Assembly: GCA_003971905.1 (NCBI GenBank)
Contig: RSEE01000029.1
Location: 310,001 to 374,000 of the forward strand
Source of the DNA: Moniliella sp. 'wahieum'
Taxonomy: Eukaryota; Basidiomycota; Moniliellomycetes; Moniliellales; Moniliellaceae
Reading direction: 5' to 3'
Length of the DNA: 64,000 bases
Below, piece after piece: positions 1 to 11,955 of this stretch. The notes under the pieces were generated by a model. That model did no database searches. It had not been told where the DNA came from and was given only the letters and a program-made list of their open reading frames with translations. Within the stretch, counting starts at the first letter, position 1. Every line of letters starts with the position of its first letter. Made by a program: the position numbers and the translations under genes.

Positions 1-1
1 T

Positions 2-1552
2 AGCTTCACAGATCTCACAACTACGGACGAAATCAGCTCCTCTACTTTCTCCAATTTGCCGGAGTCCTCCACCCGTTCCGCTTCCAATGCGGAAAGCGAC
101 CCGAGCACCACCATTGGCCCAACCGCTTCCTCTTCCCTGACAAGTACATTTTCTCAGCCCAGGTCTTCTTTGCTGTCGATTTCGAACACTGCAACACACG
201 AGACGGGATCCGTCACCATCTCGTCCTCCGTCCCAGCTCCAACATCGGCCCCTGTATCTTCGTCGGCGATTGTGTCGTCAACCACGGAGGCCAGTGCAGA
301 ATCGTCCAGCAACTTTGATTCTTCCTCTTTCGAGGCTTCCTTCAGTTCAACGGGGCTACCGTCTGCATCTTCTCCTACCGCTTCGAACCATGCACCTGGT
401 TCCAGCTCCGTTCTGAGCTCCAGTTCCCCCCTGAGCTCTAGCACCGAGAGGTGCTTCAACCGTGACCAGTAGTAGCTATCCCATTTCTTCGACTGCCGTT
501 GCTGGCTCAAGCCATTCCTCAGCTCCTTCCAGCTCGGAAGTGCCCATCAGTTCGACTCCTGGTTCATATTCAAGTGTTGCAGAACAGAGTAGCACCTTTA
601 TGCAAAGCAACGGGCCCAGTTTCCTCCTCAACTCCATCCAGCTCCCCTCTACTTTCATCGAGCATTGCTGCATCGTCTACAACAGATGCGGAATCTACTT
701 CGAGGGCCTCAAGCACGTTGCTTTCCTTGTCAGGTTCATCAACCCAACCTCCCTCATCTGAGAGTACCACGTTGGGCTCCTCGACAACCACGTCCCCGAC
801 TTCTTCTGATGTCCTAGCCACTAGTACTGCTTCCGAATCTCGATCGACAGTGACGCAGACCTCCACTTCTTCACTTGTTCACTCTTCAGAGTCATCATCA
901 ACGTCGAAGACCGTGTTCACCTTTCCCTCTGCATCGTCCGGTTCAATGGTGGTCTCCATCCCGCTCAGCCTCCCCCCACCGAGGTGGTGGAAACGTTGAC
1001 AGCGACGCCATCGGGAGGAGGGCCAGGATCGGTGGTCACCTTGACCTCGACTGCCGTCGCCCCGCCTCCGTCGGCGTCTGCAGTGATTGCGGCGATCCCA
1101 ACGACGGCCACGATCGTGGCGGTGCAGGATTTGACGGCGACCCAGACGGTGGTAGAAACGGCTTCGGCCGTGGGCACGAATGTACGTATTTCTCTCTACG
1201 CTTTTGTTTGCAGCCGTGAACAACAAGGAACGGGTTGTGGTTGTGGGCAATAGATCAACGCTGGTGTACTGACTCTTCTCTTCTGTTGTTGTTGATGTTC
1301 CGAAAATTTGGATCGGAATAGGAAGCTGGGTCTTTGACCACCTCGGAGCTGGTTCAGACCATCGTTCTTGTGCCTGTGACCCAGGGCATGTCAACCTTGA
1401 TCCAGGTTACTCCCATCTCCCCTGGGCAGTTGGCCGCGGCAGACAGCGGGGGTGGCCATATGACGACGCAGCCGATCCCTCCCCCTTTTATGCTCCTTGG
1501 GCTTCTGGCCATCATGTTTTTGTCTGGACGCTTGTTTGCGGGAAGACTGTAA
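2..1552 (+). CDS. Ser/Thr-rich cell-surface (mucin-like) protein, 5' partial
   Basis: The open frame runs in from the left edge, so the N-terminus and any signal peptide are missing. The visible product is dominated by Ser, Thr, Pro and Val, as in heavily O-glycosylated fungal wall or plasma-membrane proteins. A GTACGT...TAG intron fits at 1182-1321 and joins two in-phase exons. The last exon ends in a hydrophobic segment (FMLLGLLAIMFL) followed by SGRLFAGRL and a TAA at 1550-1552. This could be a GPI-attachment signal or a single transmembrane helix; the basic residues at the very end favour a membrane anchor slightly. The reading frame shifts near 460, 615 and 970 with the same Ser/Thr-rich composition on both sides, so these are probably sequence errors. 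No catalytic domain is visible. The function is inferred from composition only. Confidence 0.55.
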
Positions 1553-2989
1553 AACAAAATTCCATAGTTGAACCCCCCCCCCCCCCAATACCAAAACTCA
1601 CTTGTTTGGTCAACGTGACCCGGACCTTTTCCTCTCGCTTTGGCATCCGTTCTCTTGTTCTCCACGAAAATGGACTCGGGGACTTTTTGCTGCTCTCTCT
1701 TTCTCCCATCTCGTTCTGATTCGAAGAGGGAGTTGTGGGCACAGAGCACACACACTTGCTGTGTTTCCAAAACATGCTCACTTTTCTCACTGGGCCCGTT
1801 CGCCCTTGTTGGGTTTGTTTTTACCGCGCATATCTTCTTCCCTCCACACTTCCGTTTCCATGCAGCGACCCAGCACAGCCTGACGGCGAGAGGAACCGTC
1901 TCGAGATGATGGGCGAGAGGAGAAGCTCTATGGATTCTGGGTTCTTTTTCTTCCATCATATCATAACAAGAACAAGGTTCTCACCGTTCTCCGTTTCAGC
2001 ATCCAGTATACTCGGTTCATAACCCCCATCGACCTTATGTGGGTTGACATGGCCATGGTGCGGGGGAGCGCACGTCGTTGTCCGCAATTCCATTTCAGTG
2101 CCCACTCCTCTTGTCTTCTCTCGTCTCGCTGAAGCGTACAGTGTTTTTGGCATCACAGGCATAAGCATCCATGCATGAATGTGCACTCTTCCAACGGAGG
2201 TAGCAGGTGGAACAAGCCGCATGGGGGCGGTAGATGTGTGCGATCGGGACAACAGCTGGCCTGGGGCTGGTGGAGATGCAGGTGCCGAGGGTTGGAAGTG
2301 AAGAGGGGAGGGTGGGTGTCGAGGGAAGATGCAGGATGTGTGGTTGGTGATGAGTAGTGGGTGACCTCTGCTTCATGGTTTCATTCATGATGCTTGGTTA
2401 ATGACATGTGTGACACGTGTCGACGGGGCCTTGGGCGTTGGGCGATGCGATGGGTGCGCGGGGTGCGGCGGGCGGCACCGGGCGACTTGGATGGGGGGGG
2501 CTGCATGTGGGTCGGAGACAGGCGCTGTGCTGGGGCGGACATCACAATTGTGGATCCGGGGGGCGGCCGGTGAGCAGCAGAGAGTGGCGTGGTGCGGCGG
2601 CGAGGCGCTGGCGGGGGACGCATGCAGGCAGGGGGGCGCTGTGTGCTCGGCTGGGACTGGCTGGCTCCTCGCTGCTCTGGGCGCCAGCCGACTCTCGCGG
2701 CAGCTCTCCACGCAGCCCGCAGCAGCCAGCAGCGCAGAGCACAAGCACCCCCCGCAGCAGCACGCTGTCCCACGCAGGCAGCGCGGCAAGGTGCTTTGCT
2801 GTGACTGGCCGGTGACGACGACTGAGCAGCCCCACCGACGCGTGAGCTCCTCAGTGGCTCGTCCGCATTCACATCCAACGCGGCCCACCACCACCTCCAT
2901 CTCCACTTCCCTCCTCCTTCCCCCCCCCCCCCTGCACCCTCGCCGCTTGCAGGCAGGCGGTACTCCCCACCCCCACCCCCCCCACCGCC
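1553..2989. other. intergenic region with a C-tract and pyrimidine-rich leader
   Basis: No credible gene is seen. A run of 14 C at 1573-1586 lies just after the stop codon of the upstream gene. A second C-run of about 13 (2920-2932) lies in a strongly pyrimidine-rich leader that ends at the ATG of the SH3 protein gene (2990). Several open frames on both strands between 2381 and 2990 follow the GC-rich composition and show no recognisable domain. Confidence 0.5.
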
Positions 2990-5900
2990 ATGGCCTCTGC
3001 TGCAACTGGCGGCCAGTCCGCCAGCCTCACTCTCGACACCGCCCGCGCCGCCCAGATCGCCGCACGCAACCAGGCCGCCAAGCTCGCTGCCCTCCAGGCC
3101 CAGGCCGACGTCCACCACGTCGGCGACGCTGGCCTCACCACCGGCGCGCAGGGCGCCCAACTGTACAACCCCCATGCCGCCGAACACAGTGGCTTCAGCG
3201 ACGAGGCCGACGACTACGCTGATTCCCTCGGCCCGTCCGCCGCTGGCCTGGCGGGCAGGGGCGCCGCCGCCATGTCCCTTGTACCCGGCGAATACATGGG
3301 TGAGTACGCGCACGAGTACGGAGGCCAGTATGTTTCGGGCGGGTACGCATACGACGAGGAAGAGGACGAGGACGACTATGGCGAGGAGGACGAGGACGAG
3401 GGCGACCTGTCTTCCTCTCCTTCCATCCCCGACGAAAACATCGACTTTGATCTCGTCTATGCCCTGCACAACTTTATTGCCACTGTCGAAGGACAGGCGA
3501 CTGTCCAGAAGGGCAACAGTCTCACCCTTCTCGATGACTCCAACTCCTACTGGTACGTTCCCTTGCCCCCGTTGCTGGCTCGAGTTTGACCGACAACGCT
3601 TCGATGGCCAGGTGGCTGGTGCGCGTCCTACATACCCAAGAGGTGGGCTACATCCCTGCCGAAAATATCGAGAGCCCCTTTGAGCGTCTGGCTCGCTTGA
3701 ACAAGCATCGCAATGTGGACCTCTCCTCAGCGACGCAAGCGGACCAGGTGCAGGTACAGGAGAACATCCAAAAGTCCTACCTGGTAAAGACGCGCGAGCA
3801 GCGCGTCAACATCCTTGCCTCGTCGGGCAAGCGCTCGGCCCTGTCTCGCCGCGTGGATGGCGCGACGCCTGCCGTTTTGGCCAATCGGCGCAAGTCGGCC
3901 GTCATTTTTGGTAATTCCACTGTCCTCGAGCTGAGTGATCATGAGGAATGGTCGGAAAATGACGAAGAGGGTGGCTACTACGACGAGGAGGAGGAAGAGG
4001 AAGATGAAGATGACGAGGCCGAAGGCGAGGGCGAAACAGAGGAGGCCAACGAACGAGCTCGCGCCCAACAAACAGAGCAACCCCTCTCGCAAGGTCAGCC
4101 CTTGTCTCAACAGCACCTCGCCCTCCAACAGCAGCAGCACGACGCCTACGCCCAGCAGCAGGCGCAGTATGCTTCAGGACGGATCGTCGACCAAAATCAA
4201 GAACCCAATACCACTGGGCAGCAGTACCAAGAGGAGTTGCAGTATGGCAACCGGTCCCAGCAGCAATACGGTCAGCCAGCAGGCCTTGCCGCACAGCAAG
4301 GTTATGGATCTCAGCAGCCCCAAACGCGCTCTGACGTTCGGTTAGAGGGGGCGACGCAGATGCAATCTCACCAATACTATTACCAGCAACAGGAGGATCA
4401 ACGTCTCCTACAGCAGCAACAGCAGCAACAGCAGCAACAGCAACTACTGCAACGACAGCAACAGCAGCAAGCAACAACAACAGCAGCAACAATGGCGTCA
4501 GCAAATGCTCCAACAACAACAGGCTCAAGAGCAGCAGCGTCAATCTCAGCTGGTACAAGAGAATCGGCTTTCGCCTGTTCAGTCTACCACTGGGCCACGC
4601 TACTCTCCGGATATTCGAGTACATTCCCCCCACAAGACACAAGCATGCGCTCCCAGGAGAGCGGTGCTTCGCCTCCTTCAGATGCTGGGTCGAGCTCGCC
4701 TAACGGGGAAAAGCAACCAAAAAAGCGGTCAAGCGTCTTTGGGATATTCTCTCGGCATAAGAAGGAGCGCGCGAGTCCCGTATCGGCTACTGGAACGAAT
4801 GATGGGGTGTCGGATGAGAGTAGCATCCGCCCTCTGTCATCGAGCGTGGATCCAGGGTCAACGTTGGCTCCGCAACTGGCGTTCTCTTCTCCTCCGCCGG
4901 AGGGTGTGCAGGCTCCTCCTTCCCCTCGTATGTCGATGCAGCCTGACAACAGCCGTCTATCGATCTACGGAGGCTTGGTCTCGTCAGGCTCAGGAGGAAT
5001 GTCCAGCTCGGGTTCGGGACACACCTTTTCCGGATGGCTCGCCCTCGACCAGGCAGCTTAATTGTCCCTGGCGGGGATACTTCAGTACCGATGCTCAACG
5101 TTCTCCGTGTCTTTGCTGCGGCCAATTTGGAAACTGCCTCGACATACAAAACAGTGTTGCTCAACGAGACGACGACGGCGAATGAGATTGTCAAGCAAGC
5201 GGTTCAGCGCTTTGGTATTCGACGACGCTCCGCTCTGTCCGCTGCCGGCGACCGCCTATCATCTGATGTGCAGGCCGAGTTTGCCCTGCAAGTACGAATG
5301 GCGGATGGGGAAGAGCGCATATTGCGACCGGAGGAAGTGCCTCTCAAAGTATACGAGCACATCACGGAGCATGAGGCCAACGCTCTCATGCCCCGCGTGC
5401 GTCGTTCTAGTGTGGGATCAATCTCGTCAGTTACGTCCAACTTGAGCGCCAAGTCAGCCATCACCAAGTTGAGTCATGACTTTAGTGACGATCACGCTGT
5501 CAAGTTCTTCCTTACGCGTCGTCCTCGGCCTGGCATGCTCAGCAATGCATCAAGTCTCGCGTCAATCACCAATCCATCCTCTTTGGCGCCCTCTGCGGCC
5601 TCTGAAGCCGAGCCGCCTACACGATTTGGGATTCGTATTGATCTTCCCCAATGAGCTCCCGCATTCTCTCGCCTTTGACCCCTCCAGCTCGGCCATCGTA
5701 CGGCGCAGTATGCTTGCTGATCTTTCGCGTCACGGCAGCTCCGGTAGTACTGGTCGTGGTACTGGGGAGGTAAACCAAGCTTATCGGGAAAAGATCTTAG
5801 CCATCCCACGCTCGGCCACCGTGGCCGAGGTGATTGAACAGGCGCTGGAAAAATTTGGCATCCATCAAGGCGTTGCTGAAGGAGGCGACGAAGAAGAGAC

Positions 5901-7630
5901 CCGTCGCAACAATGGGACCGACGAGGAGGAGGCCACTATTCCCTATGGCATGACAGCGGATGTGGATCGCACTGAACATCCTCTCCGCCCCAACTCGGCA
6001 GTGTACGATGCGTTCCGTTCACCTCCTTCCCTACGCCCTGTCGCACGCGATTGGAACAACACCGATCGACGAAGTTTGGACAGCAGTACCATGCTCAACC
6101 TCTTGGCCGACATGCGCAGTACCGACCCTGTCTTCATCCTCCGCCAACAGCAGCACATTTACGGTACCCTCAGCGCCCCCATCAGTCGCACCGCCCGCGC
6201 CTGGAGCCCAACCGAACGTGCCTTGGCATCCAAACGCGACGCGCGACGCAAAAGTCAGCTGGACCTTGTCCGTACTGCTCCCGATGTTAGCGCGCTCCGC
6301 GAGGCTGAGTCCGAGGCTGGCATGGGTTCCAGTGGCACCCCTCCCACTAAGCCTGTAACCGCCTCTGACCCCCCGAGCACCCAGCTGTCTGCTGCACAGG
6401 GATCCGCAACCCCTGCTTCCGACGATGAGCAGGCCCGTCGGCACGAGATGATTGCAGCCCAGCGGGTTAAGGCCCGTGCGCTCGCTATGGAGGCTGCGCG
6501 CAAAGGTCACGGCGGGGCGGCGGTGCTGCTGCCGCTTCGACCCCGGCCGACGCTGGGACCCAGCCTGGTGGCCAACCTACCGCCGCGCCCCGAAATGTGG
6601 GAGGAACGCTGCCGATGCCTACCCATGCTGCGCCTGACTCGGAGCCTACTACCCCCGATGTGACCACCGAACCCGAGGAGGAGGAACCGGACGCGATTGA
6701 TGCCATCTTGAACCATGTAATGCAAGGTGGAGATGGGGAGAGTGACGTCTCGTCCCTTACCCGCTCCCCCGACGAGTCTCACTTCTCTTCGATTGCGGCT
6801 GTTGCATCCGGGCGGGGCGGTGAGATGGGTCCAGAGGAATCCGCGGCCGTGGAGTCTCTCCGCCCAGTTGAGCCGCTCCATCTCCGTCGCCCTTCTCCCC
6901 CACCACGGGGAGCAGGATGGTGTCGGATACCAAGGATGCGTCGGACACGTCGCGTGCCACCTCCGCATTGGACGTTCCTGGTGCTTGGGTCTCGCAAAGT
7001 AGCAGTGCCACCCCAACCCCGGCGCCGGAGGATCGAAATGGACTTGCACCCGGAGGGGAACTGGCATGCCTGCCGCCAACGCCGCAGCGGTGGGTGGTGC
7101 AGGCTCGACTGCTACTACCCTATCCTCCCGGACGCTACCCAATCCAATGCAGCAATCCAGCGCCTCCCCCGCGTCGGCCGCCGCGCCGTCCTTGGCATCC
7201 CCTCCGTCGCCCAGCTCCCGCCAGTGGCTCCCACGGTCCCAAACGGGTCCTTGGTCCCGGGCCCTGCGGTCCAGGCGGATGGCCAACTGGGTCCAATCAA
7301 CCTGGACCACCTGTACGCCCTGATGGATGCTGCCACCCTTCCCTCGCGACCGACGGGGAAAGTCCCGCTCTGCCTCACGGACTGGGAGCAGCATGGCCAC
7401 GTACCCGTCCCTCTCGTCGGGGTGGGGTGGCGCATCGTGGCCCGATGCCCAGTCGGTTCGGGCGCACGAAGCGCTACAGCTGCGCGAGCGTAGTTTGCTC
7501 GTGCCCTCTTTGGGCGGCCAGGCCATTGCCCCCCGTGCCGGCATGGTACAGTACGATGGAAGGGCAACTGACCCAGCTGGGCCAAACCTTGGACCACCTC
7601 TTGGTCGAGGCGCTGCGGTTGCCCAACTAG
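2990..7630 (+). CDS. SH3 and tandem Ras-association (RA) domain protein, polyQ-containing
   Basis: This is probably a cytoplasmic scaffold linking Ras-type GTPases to cell polarity or cortical actin; that role is inferred from domains. The start ATG at 2990 follows a C-rich leader. An acidic stretch (EEDEDDYGEEDEDE) precedes an SH3 domain at about residues 150-210 (ALHNF, DDSNSYWWLVRV, GYIPAENIE). The SH3 is split by a 59-nt intron (3553-3611) that restores the conserved WW pair. Then come an acidic run, a Gln-rich region (4090-4500), a Ser-rich region with SVFGIFSRHKKE, a first RA domain (about 5094-5360; ASTYKTVLLNETTTANEIV) and a second RA-like domain (about 5770-5870; IPRSATVAEVIEQALEKFGI). 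The C-terminal third is low complexity. About eight frame changes interrupt the gene (near 4495, 4630, 5035, 5650, 6650, 6910, 7060 and after 7200), each with protein-like sequence continuing in a new frame. The product would be about 1,500 residues. I do not recognise a named orthologue. Confidence 0.7.
4405..4500 (+). repeat. CAG/CAA microsatellite encoding polyglutamine
   Basis: A dense run of CAG and CAA codons lies inside the SH3/RA gene between the SH3 and first RA domain. Gln-rich sequence continues from one reading frame into another around 4495, so the tract is a likely site of copy-number variation or of a base-calling error. Confidence 0.8.
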
Positions 7631-8549
7631 CCTACCTACCTACCTATACGTACTTCGGTGGCCACCGTCGTCCTGAGGACCGACCTGCTTTTAGGTTTTC
7701 TTTTTTTTCTTTTGTTTTGTTTTACCCTTAATACCCTCTCTCCTCTTGGACCTCTGGACCTCTTCCGCTCCCTTCCCCTCGCCACGCTTGCTCCTTTTTT
7801 TCGCTCCCTTGAACGCGTTCTTGCCGTGTACGATGCTCGTTCTCTACCCCCTCTCGTTCCTGCCCGGTGGATCCTCCGTTTCCGTTTTCCCATTCGTTTT
7901 TGTGTTGGGCTCGTGTTGTTAGTGTCCTTATAGCCCGCCCCATAGAACGTGCACCTGCTGTGTGCGACTGCCCCCTCCACCCATCCCTCCCGCCCAGTCC
8001 GCTCGGTCGGTCCCCTGCTGGCTGGGGTGCTGGGTTAGCTCGGTCCGAGGGCACGGGGGTGGACGGGAGCGGTAGGATGCAGGCAAAATAGATAGCACCA
8101 AATGGCCGTAGAACCGTGCCAGAGAGCACATTACGGTCCCGACAGTAGTGGCATAGATCTCTTGAGTCCTCGGCGGCTTACCCCTTGGGAACAAACAGGG
8201 GAAGCCTGTGGAAGCTTTCGATTCGGTTTCAAGTCAATGGGAACGCCGAGTTCACCGACGGCACACACCGTCTCGACTAGTCGATTGGCGATTGGCGATT
8301 GCAACCCCGCAAAGCGGTCTGGAGTGGAGTGGAACAAATCCATTATAGATGCAGAGAGGTCCAGGTACAAGGAGATGGAAGGTGGGTGCAAGCCGCTCTA
8401 TGACAAAGACCATTGCGCCAGAGGACCGACCAGGGCCGGCAGGAAGACGGCAGAAGGGGGAAAGGGAAGGGGTATCCCAGCATAACATGTCCACAAGACC
8501 GCAAATCACAGAGCAAGGTAACAGAAGAAGAAGAAACTAAAGGCAGTCC
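7631..8549. other. intergenic region between two convergent genes
   Basis: It begins with a short CTAC repeat (about 7631-7645) and a T-rich stretch, as expected for 3' untranslated DNA of the SH3/RA gene. The rest would hold the 3' end of the minus-strand RhoGAP gene. I see no RNA gene or credible coding region. Confidence 0.45.
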
Positions 8550-11500
8550 CTAGCGACACCAAAGCTTGCCCGCGATAAGCGAGATGATCGAGGTGGTCGA
8601 GACAATTGTGCTCCCGTCGGTCCGCTGCACCCCAGTTGGGCATAACGTTGAGGAGGGCAGGGGAGAGCGCTCTCGGCGCACCAAGTGACAGGTACCTGGC
8701 ACCTGGCACCTGGTACCTCCCTTCACCCTCCGTGGCTTCCTGACGTGACAACCGGATCGTTCAGCTGAGGACAATCCGTCGACTCGGGGGTTAAGCCCTC
8801 GACGGTGGGCCGAATGCGCCGAGCGGTGAGAAGCACTTCGTCCCACCCCTGTTGCCGCCGCCACTGCGGCCACCGCACTGCGACACGATGCCGAACGCGA
8901 TACCCCCGAGCGTCCGGAAGCCGAACGGGACGAAGAGGTGCGAGTGTCGTGCCCGGCCGTGGAAGCCGGCCCACCAGAAGCAGTACCAGAGGCAGTGCCA
9001 GGGGCAGTACCAGGGACAGTACCAGGGACAGTACCAGAAACAGTGCCAGGGGCGACGCCAGGCGTCTTCCCATGCACCCCCATGTTGGGCCCCGATTGGG
9101 GTTTGGCTTGCGGCAGTGCGTGCCCAGTGGAGCGGGGGTGGGCCGAGGTGCTGAAGCAGGCGCTGAAGTGAGAGTGGGTGTGGATGTAGGGGCGCGAGGC
9201 GGACGGCGTTGGGCAGGCAGATGAGCCGAGGGCAAAGAGAACAAGGTCCGGCCCAGCAAGCGACTGGTCCATGACGCTTTGCGTTGAGGGGGAGAAGGCA
9301 CCGCAGGCAAAGGTGGAGGTAGAGGTGGAGGGTGGGAGGAGCAAGTACGTTGCCCTTGCGTCGGCGAATGGACAGTCGGTGGCCCAATTCGCTCACACCC
9401 GAACTGGAGAAAGGTAAGGCCTTGAGGGTGGAGTGGGAGGTACGGTACGACTCCGATCCGGACCCTGAGAGCGACATCAAGGGAGCCGAGGAGGCGCGAC
9501 CGTGTCCTCGTATCAACGGTGGTTCAGCAACCGGAGGAAAAGGCGTTCAGGTGGGGCGAGCGGATGAGGATTGGCTCGTTCCTGGTGGACAGGACCGTGG
9601 GTGTCGGGAATGGGCGACGGGGCGTCGGCGTCTTCGGAAGCAAGCAGGCGCGGTGGAAGGGCGGTGGAGATGATGCGGGCTTTGGAGGGGACGCGTTTCG
9701 CCGGTGCGTGTGTAGCGAGGAACGGAAGAGCTTGCGGCGGAGGCGCAAGAACGGCGGTGAGGTCAAAGCAAAGGTCGAAGGAGAAGCGCAAACTGCGTCG
9801 GAAGGATGACATTCTCGCTCCTCAACGGGACTGGCGAGGGTGGGAACGGTGCGACCGCTACTGTGAAGCCCACAACTGTACGTACTGTGAGAGACCGAGG
9901 TGTAATTCGTCTGTTCACTCGCGCGTCTTCGGTCCCAGTCGTCGGTTGTGGCAGTCATGACGGTGGTGGGGGGTGGTGGGTGCAGTTGGTGGCCGCATGG
10001 AAGCGCTCACTGGCGATGCAGAGGGTAGACGCGGATAGGCAGAACGGTACAGGGGGCCGAGAGAAGCTGATGCGGCCAATGCCGCCGTGGACGTGGATGC
10101 GCCCCGCCACATCCCAGCGGACGGTCGTCCTGCCGTTCCAAGTACAGATGCATCGGCTGGTGCGGACAAGGGCACGTTCGGGTCAAAGTCGCACAACGTC
10201 CCCGGTCGCGAGGAAGGAGCAGACACGCCGTCCTCCAACGAAGTTTCCCCTTCCTCCCTAAGTGCTGTTGATTGGCGTAACGAGGGCGGAAGCGATGCGC
10301 CCCGCGGCAAGATGGCCGGTGCCTGGGAGAACGCACTTGTACCTGTGTCTGGTGCTTTAGTACCAGCCTCGGAAGCGGGAAGCAAGGCCCGATGGTGTAG
10401 AATGAGCAGCTCCAGCGCATGGACGGCGAGTTTGTGCTCCTCGGGGTGGGTCAAGAGGGAAGGGTGGTTGAAGAAACTGGGCTGAAAAATCACGGCGAGA
10501 TTGGCGGCCGTCATAAAGTTAACCTCATGGTTCGCAGCCACCACGGCCAGCAATTCGAGGAGTAGAGCACCAGGTCGCGGTTCAAACGGGGGCATTGAGC
10601 AAGCAATTGACGGAAGCGGAGGATCTCCGGGGGTAGGGATGTGGTGTGTTTGAGCCAGCGCCCGAATCCGCGCCAGAGGCTGTAGCTGTTCTCCTGCCCG
10701 ACCAGCAGGCACACTCGCAGTCGGAACAACCGCGACACCCCTTGGCTCTCCGTCAGCATCGGGCCCACGAGAAAGTCGACCGTTTAGGGAGGAAGGGTAC
10801 GGGGAGGGGGAGGGGGAATGGGAATGAGAATGGGAGTGGGAGTGGGAGTGGGAATAGGAATAGGGGCGGGAATGTGAAACAGCCGACGCAGGAGTAGAAG
10901 ATACAGGTGAGTGAGGAGAAGTAAAAAGATGACCCCCGCCGCCGAGGCAGCGGTCCAACTGTCGACGGACGCACGGACGCGTGAGTGGGGGAGAGGGGTA
11001 GGTGAGAAGCCAAAGTAGGCAGGGTTGCTTGCGATGACCGTTTGGCGAAAGGCCATCCACAAGTCTCGTGGGACCAAAGGATCCGGGAGGGAGGTGAGGT
11101 AGCGGCGGAGCACACAAGCAGCGTCATGCACTGTATAGTAAGGTTCGTCTGACGGTGGGTCCAAACCAAAGTCGACGTGGCTGCCATAGCTGGGAGCGAG
11201 CTCAAATTCGTCCTGAAGCTCGCGCATGCGGCGTTGGGACCCCACTTTGCGGAAGATGCCTTCGACATGAACTGCATGCGCGGTCAGCAGGGATCCGATG
11301 CGGAGCACGACATAGGGAACGCAGGCGTCGGCTGCCAGACCCAAACTGTTCGGAACGGGGGACCAAGCGACCTGGATGGAGTGGGCGAGCGGGACGCCAA
11401 AGACACGCGAGACGGATGGAGGAGAGGGGGGAGGAGCGCAGAGGAAGGCGAGGGGGACACGGGGCGGGTGGAGGCGGACCTGGCGTGGCGGGAAAGCGAG

Positions 11501-11764
11501 CCTCGGAAGCGGCCGAGAGCTGCTCCTACGACCCAGGGTGCACGGGTGGGTGGCGCAGGGGGGGCGGAAGAGGGGGACGAGGCGGGGCGGGGGGGTTTGG
11601 AGGCGTGACGAATGGTGCTGCGCGTGGCCCGCCGAGACGGGGGAGCGGGGGAGCTCATGGGGGCAGCGGCGGCGGCTGACAGGCGAGGGGGAGGAGGAGG
11701 TGGTGGGGGTGGAGGTGGAGAGGATGTGACGCCGACAGCTGCCTGGGTGCGGGCGGCTGGACAT
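8550..11764 (-). CDS. Rho GTPase-activating protein, SAC7/BAG7-like
   Basis: It stimulates GTP hydrolysis by a Rho GTPase. SAC7-type GAPs act on Rho1, which controls beta-1,3-glucan synthase and the wall-integrity pathway; the Rho1 assignment is inference. The RhoGAP domain starts at VFGVPLAHSIQVA (about 11400) and has the arginine-finger segment EGIFRKVGSQRRMREL (about 11223-11270), then YTVHDAACVLRRYLTSLPDP, and later LLELLAVVAANHEVNFMTAA and NLAVIFQPSFFNHP (10440-10560). Between these halves lies an unusual low-complexity insertion that includes a tandem purine repeat (10800-10870); part may be an unrecognised intron. The C-terminal tail is Ser/Pro-rich with a 12-bp repeat. The ATG at 11764-11762 is the first in the domain frame. 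Frame changes occur near 10780, 10590, 9950, 9520 and 9330, so the end at 8550 is the stop of the last plausible frame and is approximate. Confidence 0.7.
8972..9062 (-). repeat. 12-bp tandem repeat in the RhoGAP tail
   Basis: About seven imperfect copies of a 12-bp unit (plus strand CAGTACCAGGGA and variants) encode alternating Gly-Thr and Pro-Gly tetrapeptides on the minus strand. The period is a multiple of three, so copy-number change keeps the frame. Confidence 0.75.
10800..10872 (-). repeat. purine-rich tandem repeat (GGGAATGGGAGT-like)
   Basis: Six-base GGGAAT/GGGAGT units are repeated about ten times. On the minus strand they read as Pro-Ile/Pro-Thr or His-Ser dipeptides depending on frame. 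They interrupt the RhoGAP domain, and the reading frame changes beside them. Confidence 0.7.
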
Positions 11765-11820
11765 ATGTGCTGGCAGGAGCTGGTCTGGTGTAGGAGGTTA
11801 GCTATGCGTTTTGGCCTCAG

Positions 11821-11955
11821 ATCTGAGTCTCAGAGCTCAGACTGAGCACTGAAGTACTGAACACTGCAGTACTGCGCCCCAGTGCCTGGGCCTGCGTGGG
11901 ATCTGAGAGGTCGATGGCCGATGGCCGGTGACCGGTGATCGATGATCGAGGAGGC
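11821..11955. repeat. palindromic-word island (AGATCT/CTCAG/AGTACT/GATC)
   Basis: Closely spaced AGATCT, GAGCTC and AGTACT words are followed by GGCCGATGGCCGGTGACCGG and GATCGATGATCGA. Each word is its own reverse complement or nearly so, and several are repeated within 10-15 bases. Confidence 0.6.

Noticed and set aside
2381-3469. 362-codon open frame on the minus strand overlapping the SH3 gene start
   Set aside because: It is antisense to a well-supported SH3 exon and its composition (Arg, Ala, Gly, Trp) is that of GC-rich shadow frames; no domain is present.
9915-11117. Reading the 400-codon minus frame as an independent gene
   Set aside because: Its middle part carries the second half of the RhoGAP domain and continues the frame upstream, so it belongs to the same gene after an indel.
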